Shown: in pieces, positions 1-6,297 of the stretch
Numbering within the stretch: position 1 is the stretch's first letter
How the letters are laid out: the number at the start of each line of letters is the position of its first letter
NCBI GenBank assembly: GCA_015490695.1
Contig: WFXK01000210.1
Coordinates: forward strand, 1-8,176
Length of the DNA stretch: 8,176 bases
Source of the DNA: Bacteroidota bacterium
GTDB lineage: Bacteria; Bacteroidota; Bacteroidia; SpSt-205; S141-50
Direction: 5' to 3'
The notes under the pieces: model-generated
Databases searched by the model: none
What the model saw: the letters and a program-made list of their open reading frames with translations, nothing else
Told to the model about the DNA's origin: nothing
Position numbers and translations under genes: made by a program

Positions 1-121
1 GTGCATGAAAACAAATGATTTCATTAGGAGCATCTTTAGTTTGCATCAAAATCTCTGCGGCTTTTAAGTCGGTTTCTGCTTTGTATAACCAACGCTTCAC
101 AAGTTCTTTCTTAAGGTTCAT
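1..121 (-). CDS. HEPN-domain protein, N-terminal part (putative toxin of an MNT-HEPN pair)
   Basis: Only the first 40 codons are in the window; the gene continues past base 1. The start ATG (121-119) overlaps the TGA of the upstream nucleotidyltransferase gene as ATGA, so the two are translationally coupled. The visible protein begins MNLKKELVKRWLYKAETDL and continues with an amphipathic helix (KAAEILMQ) and then PNEIICFHA. This matches the first helices of small HEPN proteins, where the same region usually leads into a 'HxQQAAEKyLKA' helix. HEPN proteins paired with minimal nucleotidyltransferases (HepT) act as RNases or tRNA-directed toxins and are silenced by AMPylation by their partner. 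The catalytic Rx4-6H motif would lie outside the window, so activity cannot be judged. The family call rests on the N-terminus plus the partner gene. Confidence 0.75.
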   Translation of the reverse strand, partial: MNLKKELVKRWLYKAETDLKAAEILMQTKDAPNEIICFHA

Positions 122-438
122 AATACTTTTCCTTCCGTTAACGCTTCATTTGAAAGGGAATTTATTACTTGTTTCTCTTTATGAAATGCTTCCTCTGATT
201 TTATCAATACATCAAAGCTACACTTGGGAAATTTTTTATGTAATTTTTGATGGAGCATCTTCCATAAGGTTTTCTTTTGCTTAGGACTAAGCGCTTCTTT
301 CAAGATAATTAAAAGGTCCCAGTCGCTAGTTTCTTTAAAATCCCCTCGTGCTCTTGAGCCAAAAAGGATTATATGCACTATATTTAACTTAGCAGTTTTG
401 AAAAATTGTAGGATTATACTTTTAAGTTCCTTTTCCAT
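118..438 (-). CDS. MNT-family minimal nucleotidyltransferase (putative antitoxin)
   Basis: A 106-residue protein of the polymerase-beta-like nucleotidyltransferase fold. The hallmark GSx10DxD is present as GSRARGDFKETSDWDLLI, with G27, S28, D39 and D41. A third acidic residue, D76, follows in the strand 'SFDVLI', so the three metal-binding carboxylates look intact. In MNT-HEPN toxin-antitoxin modules (MntA-HepT) this protein transfers AMP to its HEPN partner and neutralises it; that role is inferred from the family and the neighbour. The downstream HEPN gene starts inside this stop codon (ATGA), giving the usual MNT-then-HEPN order. The ATG at 438 lacks a clear Shine-Dalgarno sequence, which is normal in Bacteroidota. 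It lies 16 bases downstream of a TAnnTTTG box. Length is typical for the family. Such pairs are often carried on mobile or variable regions. Confidence 0.85.
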   Translation of the reverse strand: MEKELKSIILQFFKTAKLNIVHIILFGSRARGDFKETSDWDLLIILKEALSPKQKKTLWKMLHQKLHKKFPKCSFDVLIKSEEAFHKEKQVINSLSNEALTEGKVL

Positions 439-454
439 AAAAGGGATGGGTTGC

Positions 455-462
455 CAAAGTTA
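455..462 (-). promoter_or_regulatory. Candidate Bacteroidota -7 box for the MNT-HEPN pair
   Basis: The minus strand reads TAACTTTG, an exact match to the Bacteroidota -7 consensus TAnnTTTG, 16 bases before the nucleotidyltransferase ATG. That would leave a 5' leader of about 10 bases. No clear TTG is seen at the expected -33 spacing, so the call is tentative. Confidence 0.35.
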
Positions 463-529
463 ATAAAATTAAGTTTTAGATGGCATAATGTGGTAAACTG
501 AAGAAAGAGATATTTTGCATCCGATCGGC

Positions 530-892
530 ATGACACGGCAACCACTACGCTGCAAAAACACCTATGCATACGCAAAACAAAAAACCTTAAAACAACTCAT
601 AATTTGTTTTTCTCAAGGCAAAAAAAACTATTTTCGCGATGGAAACCTAATCCCCATCATGGCGTTTCTTGAAACTACTCAAAACACTTCATTGGATGCT
701 GTATGGTATAATGGAGAGCTGTTATGGGAGTACAAGGGGGGCACATGGCAACCCCGATGGTTGGACGCTGCTGCGGTTATGGCTTCACCAAAATGGATAA
801 TTGAATGGCAGGGTGGTGATGCAAATAAACCGCTGTATATTATTATTTGTAAATGTTTTAACTTGAGTCCGAAGGAATACGTTACTGTATAA
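530..892 (+). CDS. Small Trp-rich protein of unknown function, possibly a gene relic
   Basis: I do not recognise this protein. The frame is open from 497. Possible starts are TTG 515, ATG 530 and ATG 659; I chose the first ATG, but the better-looking protein begins at 659 (MAFLETTQNTSLDAVW). The C-terminal half is rich in Trp and aromatic residues (WYNGELLWEY, TWQPRW, KWIIEWQ) and ends in IIICKCFNLSPKEY. This half aligns with the frame at 2084-2359, which has GEVWRYDATEWQ, RWILE and KPWLHICKC at matching distances, so the two are probably copies of one family. After the TAA at 890-892 the same frame stays open for 26 more codons to 973, and a second frame at 921-980 gives a Trp-rich peptide, MWHRYWVWEKTTKLF. 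The true C-terminus may therefore have been lost to a mutation. It is either a small real gene or a decayed one. Confidence 0.4.
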   Translation: MTRQPLRCKNTYAYAKQKTLKQLIICFSQGKKNYFRDGNLIPIMAFLETTQNTSLDAVWYNGELLWEYKGGTWQPRWLDAAAVMASPKWIIEWQGGDANKPLYIIICKCFNLSPKEYVTV

Positions 893-983
893 CAGAAGGC
901 AAAACGGGTGGTAGTGGTTGATGTGGCATCGCTATTGGGTTTGGGAAAAAACCACGAAGTTGTTTCGCAATAACATGTAATTA

Positions 984-1949
984 ATGGCTTGGCTAATAGA
1001 CACCTTACTATTTGCTTTTACGTTGCCCTGTTTAACTAACACAGAAAACCAACTATACCTACATTTCCATTATGGCTTGACTACCATTGTTAATTACAAC
1101 ATAACACTAAATTTCCCTTTATTTTCTGAAAATAAGGCACAATTTTTTACCTGTTATCTGGAAGATGGAAAATGCATTTTTTGTGCGCCTAATTTAGTGG
1201 ATGAGATAAATTGCGTAACAGGTATTTACGCTCCTTGGCAGAAGAATTGGATAGTAGCTAAAAGCTGTTGTAAGATTTGGTTGTTAAATCGACAGGGAGA
1301 GGTTTTACGACAATATCCCGTTGTAAAAAGCTATCCTGACTGGCGATATGGGGTTGCTACTCGTCAACCCTTCCGACGTGATGGCTCTCTGAATTTCCTT
1401 GTAAAAGATACTTTAACAGAAGAACTCAAACTTTTAACCTTGACAAGAAAGCACGAACGATGGATCCCTCTACATTTTATACACTGCAAAAAATCTTCAC
1501 CTATTACGCAAACCACTATGTTTATAGATACTTTATCTGAAATTGAACGCATCTATATAAAACCAGGCTTTTGCGACAGTTTATATGTTTATGAACCTTT
1601 GACAGGACAAGTACAACGTTTCTGGATTTTTCCTTCTTATCGTTTAATAATGGTAGATAGCAATTTCGTTTATGGCTTTTATAAAGATTATTGGGAAGTA
1701 TTTGACCTTAACGAAAAAAAACAGAAACGAAAAAGAAAGAAGGAAGTAAAACGCTATGTAATAGTTCACGATAAGCACACAGGTGAGTTTTTAGGTGCTA
1801 TTCCTATCCCTTCTGCTAAACATTGGGTTTTTATAGGGTATAATTGGTATGAAAGCACTATCTATTTTGTTGCCAGAAAGAAAAAGCCAGCCCTTTCATT
1901 ACAAATGCAGGTTTATTGCTTAAGCGTTTCGCCTAAATACCCAAAATAG
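984..1949 (+). CDS. Protein of unknown function with beta-propeller-like strand repeats
   Basis: A 321-residue protein that I cannot assign to a family. The ATG at 984 is the first start after an in-frame TAA at 978-980. The N-terminus (MAWLIDTLLFAFTLPCLTNT) is hydrophobic and could be a weak signal sequence, but it has no basic n-region and no canonical lipobox before Cys16. Several stretches resemble propeller blades, in which a strand names a value and turns on 'G': KIWLLNRQGEVLRQY (about 97-111), LYVYEPLTGQVQRFW (200-214) and YVIVHDKHTGEFLGAIP (258-274). This recalls the 6-bladed propeller proteins common in Bacteroidota, but the resemblance is by eye only. There are ten Cys, including the CC pair at 95-96, and a strongly basic loop at 245-257 (KKQKRKRKKEVKR) encoded by an A-rich stretch with an A8 run. 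The gene lies between two related Trp-rich frames, and no operon partner is evident. Confidence 0.6.
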   Translation: MAWLIDTLLFAFTLPCLTNTENQLYLHFHYGLTTIVNYNITLNFPLFSENKAQFFTCYLEDGKCIFCAPNLVDEINCVTGIYAPWQKNWIVAKSCCKIWLLNRQGEVLRQYPVVKSYPDWRYGVATRQPFRRDGSLNFLVKDTLTEELKLLTLTRKHERWIPLHFIHCKKSSPITQTTMFIDTLSEIERIYIKPGFCDSLYVYEPLTGQVQRFWIFPSYRLIMVDSNFVYGFYKDYWEVFDLNEKKQKRKRKKEVKRYVIVHDKHTGEFLGAIPIPSAKHWVFIGYNWYESTIYFVARKKKPALSLQMQVYCLSVSPKYPK

Positions 1950-1964
1950 CATTTTTGATTTCGT

Positions 1965-1972
1965 TATTTTTG
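1965..1972 (+). promoter_or_regulatory. Candidate Bacteroidota -7 box upstream of the atp region
   Basis: TATTTTTG matches TAnnTTTG exactly and sits just after the 984-1949 gene, in the spacer before the relic and atpB. No TTG lies at the usual -33 distance. T-rich sequence makes chance matches likely, so this is only a candidate start for transcription towards the atp operon. Confidence 0.25.
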
Positions 1973-2083
1973 CCTTCAAAGTATACTATTGTGCTATGTT
2001 GCTATATCCGTATCAAAGAATTGCTATGCTGAATAGAAAAGCCATAAGAGATAAGACCTATATAGCTGACATGAACGAAATAG

Positions 2084-2359
2084 TTATTTCCATATCAAAT
2101 CCCAGGAGAAGTGTGGCGTTATGATGCAACAGAATGGCAAAAAGAAGGTATAGTGCAATGGAATCAAGTCTTTGCTGAGTTCCGATGGATTTTAGAATGC
2201 CGTTTAGATACTACAATAGAAGAGGTATTGAAGCCGTGGCTCCATATTTGCAAATGTGAAAAAGTTTCCTATAAATTGCGCCCCGTTTTGAAGATGCCGC
2301 CTTATGGAAAGCATAAAATATCTACTGCTTTCTTTAAGTTTTGTCTCCATAGGATTTAG
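2084..2359 (+). pseudogene. Relic related to the 530-892 frame, running into atpB
   Basis: The frame is open after a TAG at 2081-2083; the only early start is GTG 2111. It encodes FPYQIPGEVWRYDATEWQ and later RWILECRLD, KPWLHICKC and EKVSYKLRPV. The blocks GE-W-Y-WQ, V-A-WI-E, KP and ICKC-S-K match the 530-892 protein in order with nearly equal spacing, which suggests common descent. The end overlaps atpB by 56 bases in another frame, where it reads through the AtpB signal-peptide region; this tail is unlikely to be selected, so the native stop seems lost. A 42-codon frame at 1996-2124 (MLLYPYQRIAMLNRKAIRDK and on) overlaps the start and could be its upstream part after a frameshift. It may still be a live small gene. 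Confidence 0.35.
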
Positions 2360-3350
2360 CGCTACAGAAAAAAAAGGATTTGATTTTGGACATTTATTGT
2401 TTCATCACTTAATAGATACGCACGATTGGCATATTACCGATATTCCCCTGGGCAATGGAAAAAAAATAAGCATTGCTATTCATTTGCCTTATATCGTTTA
2501 CGATAGTGAACATGGATTACGATTTTTCTTTTTACATGGACATAATCATGAAGAAAAAGCAAAAGAAGCGCAAAAAATGGGTTATCACTTAGATGAGTAT
2601 GGGCACATTCGGGCGTTGCCCAATAGTAATAAAACAGTAATAGATTTTTCTTTGACGAAGTCTTCTTTACAGATGATTTTGGTTGGGCTTTTAATGTTGT
2701 GGCTTTTTACTACGATAGCAAGACGTTATGAACGCAATCCGAATAGTCCTCCTAAGGGGATTCAATCGTTTTTTGAGCCAATTATTTTATTTATAAAGGA
2801 AGAAATTGCTGAGCCTTATTTAGGGAACAAAGCCAATGCGTTTTTGCCTTATTTGCTTACCTTAGGTTTCTTTATATGGTTTGCAAATCTACTAGGGCTT
2901 ACACCTTTTAACTTTAATATAACAGGTAGCATTAGCGTTACAGCGGCTTTAGCAGTATTAACTTTTATATTGACCCAGTGGAATGGTTCTAAGGATTATT
3001 GGCATCATATTTTTTGGTTTCCTGGGGTTCCTTTGCTTGTGAAGTTTATTATGATTCCAGTAGAGATTTTAGGGGTGTTTACCAAACCTTTTGCTTTGGC
3101 AGTCCGTTTATTTGCGAATATTACCGCAGGGCACTGCATGGTGTTAGGATTAGTAGGATTGATTTTTGTTATGTACTTAGGTAAGGGGACGGAAAATTTT
3201 GCAGGTGCTGTAGCGATTATGCCGTTGTCTATTTTGTTTACTTTGGTGATTTATAGTATAGAAATTATTGTAGCAGCAGTTCAAGCGTATATTTTTGCTT
3301 TATTAACCGCTGTATTTATCGGTATGGCGATGGAAGAACATCATCACTAA
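2304..3350 (+). CDS. atpB: ATP synthase F0 subunit a
   Basis: This is the membrane stator subunit that, with the c-ring, forms the proton path of F1F0 ATP synthase. At 348 residues it is about 75 longer than the E. coli subunit because of an extra N-terminus. That extension has a signal-peptide-like start (MESIKYLLLSLSFVSIGFSA, likely cut after A20), then about 95 residues with HHLIDTHDWHI (34-44) and a His-rich stretch, FFFLHGHNHEE. Membrane segments follow at about 120-138, 180-200, 209-225, 240-262, 265-292 and 302-342. The essential Arg is R268 in KPFALAVRLFANITAGH, and the conserved Gln of the last helix is Q327 in VAAVQAYIFALLTAVF. The ATG at 2304 is supported because it gives a proper signal peptide; no Shine-Dalgarno is visible. 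No atpI- or atpZ-like gene precedes it; an unrelated relic overlaps its first 56 bases. The C-terminus is EEHHH. Confidence 0.97.
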   Translation: MESIKYLLLSLSFVSIGFSATEKKGFDFGHLLFHHLIDTHDWHITDIPLGNGKKISIAIHLPYIVYDSEHGLRFFFLHGHNHEEKAKEAQKMGYHLDEYGHIRALPNSNKTVIDFSLTKSSLQMILVGLLMLWLFTTIARRYERNPNSPPKGIQSFFEPIILFIKEEIAEPYLGNKANAFLPYLLTLGFFIWFANLLGLTPFNFNITGSISVTAALAVLTFILTQWNGSKDYWHHIFWFPGVPLLVKFIMIPVEILGVFTKPFALAVRLFANITAGHCMVLGLVGLIFVMYLGKGTENFAGAVAIMPLSILFTLVIYSIEIIVAAVQAYIFALLTAVFIGMAMEEHHH

Positions 3351-3361
3351 TATAAAGGCGT

Positions 3362-3595
3362 ATGATACTAGAAGCAGTTGGATTAGCGAAGTTAGGCGCT
3401 GGCTTAGGAGCAGGATTAGCTGCTATAGGTGCCGGCTTAGGGATTGGACGTTTAGCCCAAGGTTCGGTAGAATCCATTGCAAGGCAACCGGAAGCCTCCA
3501 ACGACATCCGTGGGGCAATGATTCTTACCGCTGCTTTCATTGAAGGCGTTGCCCTCTTCGGCGAAGTGATTTGCCTGCTTATCGTCCTTCTGTAA
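3362..3595 (+). CDS. atpE: ATP synthase F0 subunit c (proton-translocating ring)
   Basis: A 77-residue, two-helix hairpin that assembles into the rotor ring. Helix 1 carries two GxGxGxG runs (G12-G18 and G23-G29) for tight helix packing. The polar loop has the conserved RQPE (41-44). Helix 2 holds the ion-binding carboxylate E61 in AFIEGVALF. The positions that bind sodium in Na+-type rings are I28 (instead of Gln), G62 and V63 (instead of Ser, Thr), so this ring is predicted to use H+. It starts 11 bases after the atpB stop, with a weak AAAGG upstream of the ATG. A hairpin follows its stop codon. C-ending codons are frequent here (ATC, TTC, GCC), as expected if expression is high, because each enzyme needs many c subunits. 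Confidence 0.97.
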   Translation: MILEAVGLAKLGAGLGAGLAAIGAGLGIGRLAQGSVESIARQPEASNDIRGAMILTAAFIEGVALFGEVICLLIVLL

Positions 3596-3603
3596 CCACA
3601 AAA

Positions 3604-3626
3604 GGGGCACTGGAATGCAGTGCCCC
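3604..3626 (+). promoter_or_regulatory. Intercistronic stem-loop between atpE and atpF
   Basis: GGGGCACTG (3604-3612) and CAGTGCCCC (3618-3626) form a perfect 9-bp GC-rich stem with a 5-base loop, starting 8 bases after the atpE stop. No U-tract follows on the plus strand (the next bases are AAAAG), so it is not a standard terminator. It lies in the only long gap of the operon. It could protect the 3' end of an atpE-containing transcript or damp downstream expression, which would fit the excess of c subunits; that role is inferred. Confidence 0.6.
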
Positions 3627-3656
3627 AAAAGAACACAAAACTAAACCCTATAAACT

Positions 3657-4154
3657 ATGCTACTGAAACCAGAATTGGGATTATTCTTCTGGACCACTGT
3701 TATCTTCCTTACCTTCTTCTTCCTATTAGCGAAGTTCGCTTGGCGACCTATTTTAAATGCGTTACAAAAACGCGAAGAAAACATTGCTAACGCGCTCAAA
3801 GCAGCAGAAGATGCAAAAGCAGAAGCTCAACGGCTAAAACAAGAAAACGAACAACTGCTACAACAAGCCCGAAAAGAAAGAGAACGCATTTTAAAAGAAG
3901 CACAAGAAGCCAAAAAACAGATTTTACAACAAGCTAAAGAAGAGGCACAGAAAGAGGCACAGCAGATTCGTCAACAAGCCCTGCAAGAGATTGAAGCACA
4001 AAAAAACGCTGCAATTGCACAGCTACACAACGAGGCAGCTCAATTAGCTTTGGCTATCGCAGAAAAACTTATTCAACAACGTTTGCAGGATGATAAAGAA
4101 CAACAAGCCTTAGCACAACGTTTATTAGCCCAATTAAAACAAAACCCTAATTAG
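3657..4154 (+). CDS. atpF: ATP synthase F0 subunit b (peripheral stalk)
   Basis: This is the stator-stalk subunit that links subunit a to delta and F1. It has 165 residues, close to the usual bacterial length. One N-terminal membrane helix (about residues 8-26) is followed by the family's conserved W-x-P-I-L and K-R-E-x-x-I region (FAWRPILNALQKREENI, 27-43). A long, charged, Gln- and Ala-rich coiled coil runs from about 40 to 130, and a C-terminal delta-binding segment follows (about 130-165). Only one b gene is visible, so a homodimeric stalk is expected. The coiled coil includes a 10-base direct repeat with 12-base period (AGAGGCACAG at 3941 and 3953) encoding EAQKEAQ. The start follows the atpE-atpF hairpin by 30 bases, and the stop is 2 bases before atpH. 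Confidence 0.96.
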   Translation: MLLKPELGLFFWTTVIFLTFFFLLAKFAWRPILNALQKREENIANALKAAEDAKAEAQRLKQENEQLLQQARKERERILKEAQEAKKQILQQAKEEAQKEAQQIRQQALQEIEAQKNAAIAQLHNEAAQLALAIAEKLIQQRLQDDKEQQALAQRLLAQLKQNPN

Positions 4155-4156
4155 TT

Positions 4157-4714
4157 ATGTTACCTGAGCGCATTGCTCATCGCTGGGCAAAAGCCCTTTA
4201 TGAACTCGCACAAGAACGAAACGAAGTAGAAACTGCAAAAGAAGAATTGTTGCAAATCCAACAACTTTTAAAAACATCTAAGGAGTTTTTTCTCTTTATA
4301 AAAAGTCCTATTATCCCTCATAAACGCAAAGCAGAAATTATTAAAAAACTTTTTGAGCAGCGTTTTAGTGCGATGATTACGCTTTTTTTAGAGAAATTAG
4401 CATTAAAAGGTAGGGAAACTATTTTGCCTGAAATCGTCAAAGCGTTTATGGATTATTATTACGAGCGTAATGGGATTTTAGTGGCGAAAGTGGTTAGTGC
4501 AGCGCCATTGGACTCTTCTATTTTGGAAGAGATTAAAGCCTTTTTAGCGGCTCGGTATAAAAAACAGATTTTATTAGAACAGGAGGTCAAACCGCGGTTA
4601 ATTGGAGGATTTCAAATTTGGGTTAAAGACAAGATGGTGGATTTATCTATTTATGGGCGTTTACAGCAGTTACGCAAGCAATTTCATTTAACTGAATATA
4701 AAGCAAGGGTATGA
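4157..4714 (+). CDS. atpH: ATP synthase F1 subunit delta (OSCP-like)
   Basis: This 185-residue subunit caps the F1 head and holds the b stalk to the alpha subunits. The N-terminal part (about 1-105) is the helical OSCP/delta domain, beginning IAHRWAKALYELA, with the conserved SPIIPHKRKAEIIKKLF region at 50-66. The C-terminal part has VAKVVSAAPLD and the family signature KPRLIGGFQIWVKDKMVDLS (145-164), followed by GRLQQLRKQF. The gene starts 2 bases after atpF, and its TGA overlaps the atpA start codon (ATGA), so translation of the three genes is probably coupled. No internal defect is seen. Confidence 0.95.
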   Translation: MLPERIAHRWAKALYELAQERNEVETAKEELLQIQQLLKTSKEFFLFIKSPIIPHKRKAEIIKKLFEQRFSAMITLFLEKLALKGRETILPEIVKAFMDYYYERNGILVAKVVSAAPLDSSILEEIKAFLAARYKKQILLEQEVKPRLIGGFQIWVKDKMVDLSIYGRLQQLRKQFHLTEYKARV

Positions 4715-6294
4715 AAGGGATAAGACCAGACGAGATTACGGCGATTTTACGGCAGGAGTTATCGGGTTTTCGTAGCGAAGCCGACTTAGAGGAAGTAGGT
4801 ACGGTTTTACAAGTAGGCGATGGCGTTGCCCGGGTTTATGGCTTAACCGAAGTGCGCGCAGGTGAAATGGTAGAGTTTGAAAACGGCACTAAAGGCATCG
4901 TCTTAAACTTAGAAGAGGATAATGTTGGTGTTGTGCTTTTAGGAGAAGAAGCAGGTATCAAAGAAGGCTCTAAAGTACAAAGAACCCGAGAGATTGCTTC
5001 TATTTTAGTGGGAGATGGGCTCTTAGGTAGGGTGATTAACCCCTTAGGAGAGCCCTTAGACGGCAAAGGACCCATCCAAGGGAAACTTTATCGTTCGCCC
5101 TTGGAGAGAAAAGCCCCTGGGGTGATTTATCGCCGTCCTGTGCATCAACCCCTACAAACAGGGCTCAAAGCTATTGATTCTATGATTCCCATCGGTAGAG
5201 GGCAAAGGGAGTTGATTATTGGCGACCGCTCTACAGGGAAGACCGCTATCGCAATTGATACCATCATCAATCAACGTCGTACGCATGAAGACCCTGACGA
5301 TGAGCCTGTCTATTGTATCTATGTTGCTTGCGGACAGAAAGCGTCAACGATTGCACAGGTAGTAGATACGTTGCAGCGCTACAATGCTATGGAGTACACC
5401 GTGGTTGTTGCTGCTCCTGCTTCTGCTCCCGCACCCTTGCAGTTCTTAGCGCCTTACGCAGGTGCTGCTATCGGAGAATACTTCCGCGACTCCGGTAGAC
5501 ACGCCTTAGTTATCTACGATGACCTTTCTAAACAAGCCGTTGCTTATAGAGAAGTATCGCTTCTTTTGCGCCGTCCTCCAGGACGAGAAGCCTACCCAGG
5601 CGATATCTTCTACCTCCACTCCCGATTATTAGAGCGCGCAGCAAAAATCATTGACGATGACGAAGTAGCGAAACAAATGAACGATTTACCTCCTGACTTC
5701 CGCTCCTTCGTTAAAGGCGGTGGCTCATTAACCGCATTACCCATTATTGAAACCCAAGCAGGCGACGTAGCAGCATACATCCCAACAAACGTCATTTCTA
5801 TCACAGACGGACAAATCTACCTTGAACCGGATTTGTTTAACGCAGGGATTCGTCCCGCTATTAACGTAGGGATTTCGGTCTCTCGTGTTGGTGGTAATGC
5901 GCAAATCCGTTCTATGAAAAAAATCGCAGGAAGATTAAAATTAGAATTAGCCCAATACTGGGAATTGGAAGCCTTCGCGAAATTCGGTGCTGACTTAGAC
6001 CCCGCTACCATGCGACAAATTGAACGTGGACGAAGAAATGTAGAAATCCTAAAGCAAAAACAATACTCGCCTATGCCCGTAGAAGAACAAATTGCAATTA
6101 TCTTTGCCTCTACTCGTGGGTTCTTAGATAATGTTCCTTTAAATAAAGTTGCTGAGTACGAACAGCAATACTTGGATTATCTACGTGCTAATCATGCGGA
6201 TGTTTTGAAACGTTTGAAGCAAGGGGAATTAGATGACGCTATAGAAAACACCTTAGCAAAGGTTGCCGAGGAGATTGCAAAACAATTTCAATAG
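4711..6294 (+). CDS. atpA: ATP synthase F1 subunit alpha
   Basis: This is the non-catalytic nucleotide-binding subunit of the alpha3beta3 head, 527 residues and full length. In order it has an N-terminal beta-barrel (about 25-95), the Walker A GDRSTGKT (171-178), VYCIYVACGQK (200-210), the Walker B strand ALVIYDDLSKQ (265-275), the family stretch LLLRRPPGREAYPGDIFYLH (285-304), and the arginine-finger motif ISVSRVGGNAQ with R392. This last Arg completes the catalytic site on the neighbouring beta. The C-terminal helical bundle ends at EEIAKQFQ. Two departures from the common pattern are visible: the usual Gln of GDRQTGKT is Ser174, and the usual 'ASDPA'-like stretch reads ASAPAP (237-242). 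Neither touches a catalytic residue. The start is fixed by the ATGA overlap with atpH, and the stop is 3 bases before atpG. Confidence 0.98.
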   Translation: MKGIRPDEITAILRQELSGFRSEADLEEVGTVLQVGDGVARVYGLTEVRAGEMVEFENGTKGIVLNLEEDNVGVVLLGEEAGIKEGSKVQRTREIASILVGDGLLGRVINPLGEPLDGKGPIQGKLYRSPLERKAPGVIYRRPVHQPLQTGLKAIDSMIPIGRGQRELIIGDRSTGKTAIAIDTIINQRRTHEDPDDEPVYCIYVACGQKASTIAQVVDTLQRYNAMEYTVVVAAPASAPAPLQFLAPYAGAAIGEYFRDSGRHALVIYDDLSKQAVAYREVSLLLRRPPGREAYPGDIFYLHSRLLERAAKIIDDDEVAKQMNDLPPDFRSFVKGGGSLTALPIIETQAGDVAAYIPTNVISITDGQIYLEPDLFNAGIRPAINVGISVSRVGGNAQIRSMKKIAGRLKLELAQYWELEAFAKFGADLDPATMRQIERGRRNVEILKQKQYSPMPVEEQIAIIFASTRGFLDNVPLNKVAEYEQQYLDYLRANHADVLKRLKQGELDDAIENTLAKVAEEIAKQFQ

Positions 6295-6297
6295 CCT

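Noticed and set aside
15..284. Plus-strand 89-codon frame
   Set aside because: It lies antisense to the MNT and HEPN genes, which have clear family motifs; its own translation has no recognisable features.
515..529. TTG 515 as the start of the Trp-rich frame
   Set aside because: Rare start codon with no supporting signal; in-frame ATGs follow at 530 and 659.
2368..2466. A8 tracts in atpB (2368-2375, 2459-2466) as phase-variable sites
   Set aside because: atpB is a core gene with an intact frame, and Lys-rich AT-rich coding sequence explains the runs.
3604..3630. atpE-atpF hairpin as an intrinsic terminator
   Set aside because: No T-run follows it on the plus strand. On the minus strand the stem is followed by TTTTG, but no minus-strand gene is near to need it.
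3316..3636. Minus-strand 106-codon frame across atpE
   Set aside because: It is a shadow of the Gly/Ala-rich atpE coding sequence; the Pro/Ala-rich translation is the usual artefact.
3941..3962. 10-base direct repeat in atpF
   Set aside because: It encodes repeating coiled-coil residues (EAQ) and is explained by protein sequence, not by a DNA element.
4836..6011. Several 60-80 codon frames inside atpA on both strands
   Set aside because: All are out-of-frame or antisense shadows of a highly conserved gene and show no start context or motifs.
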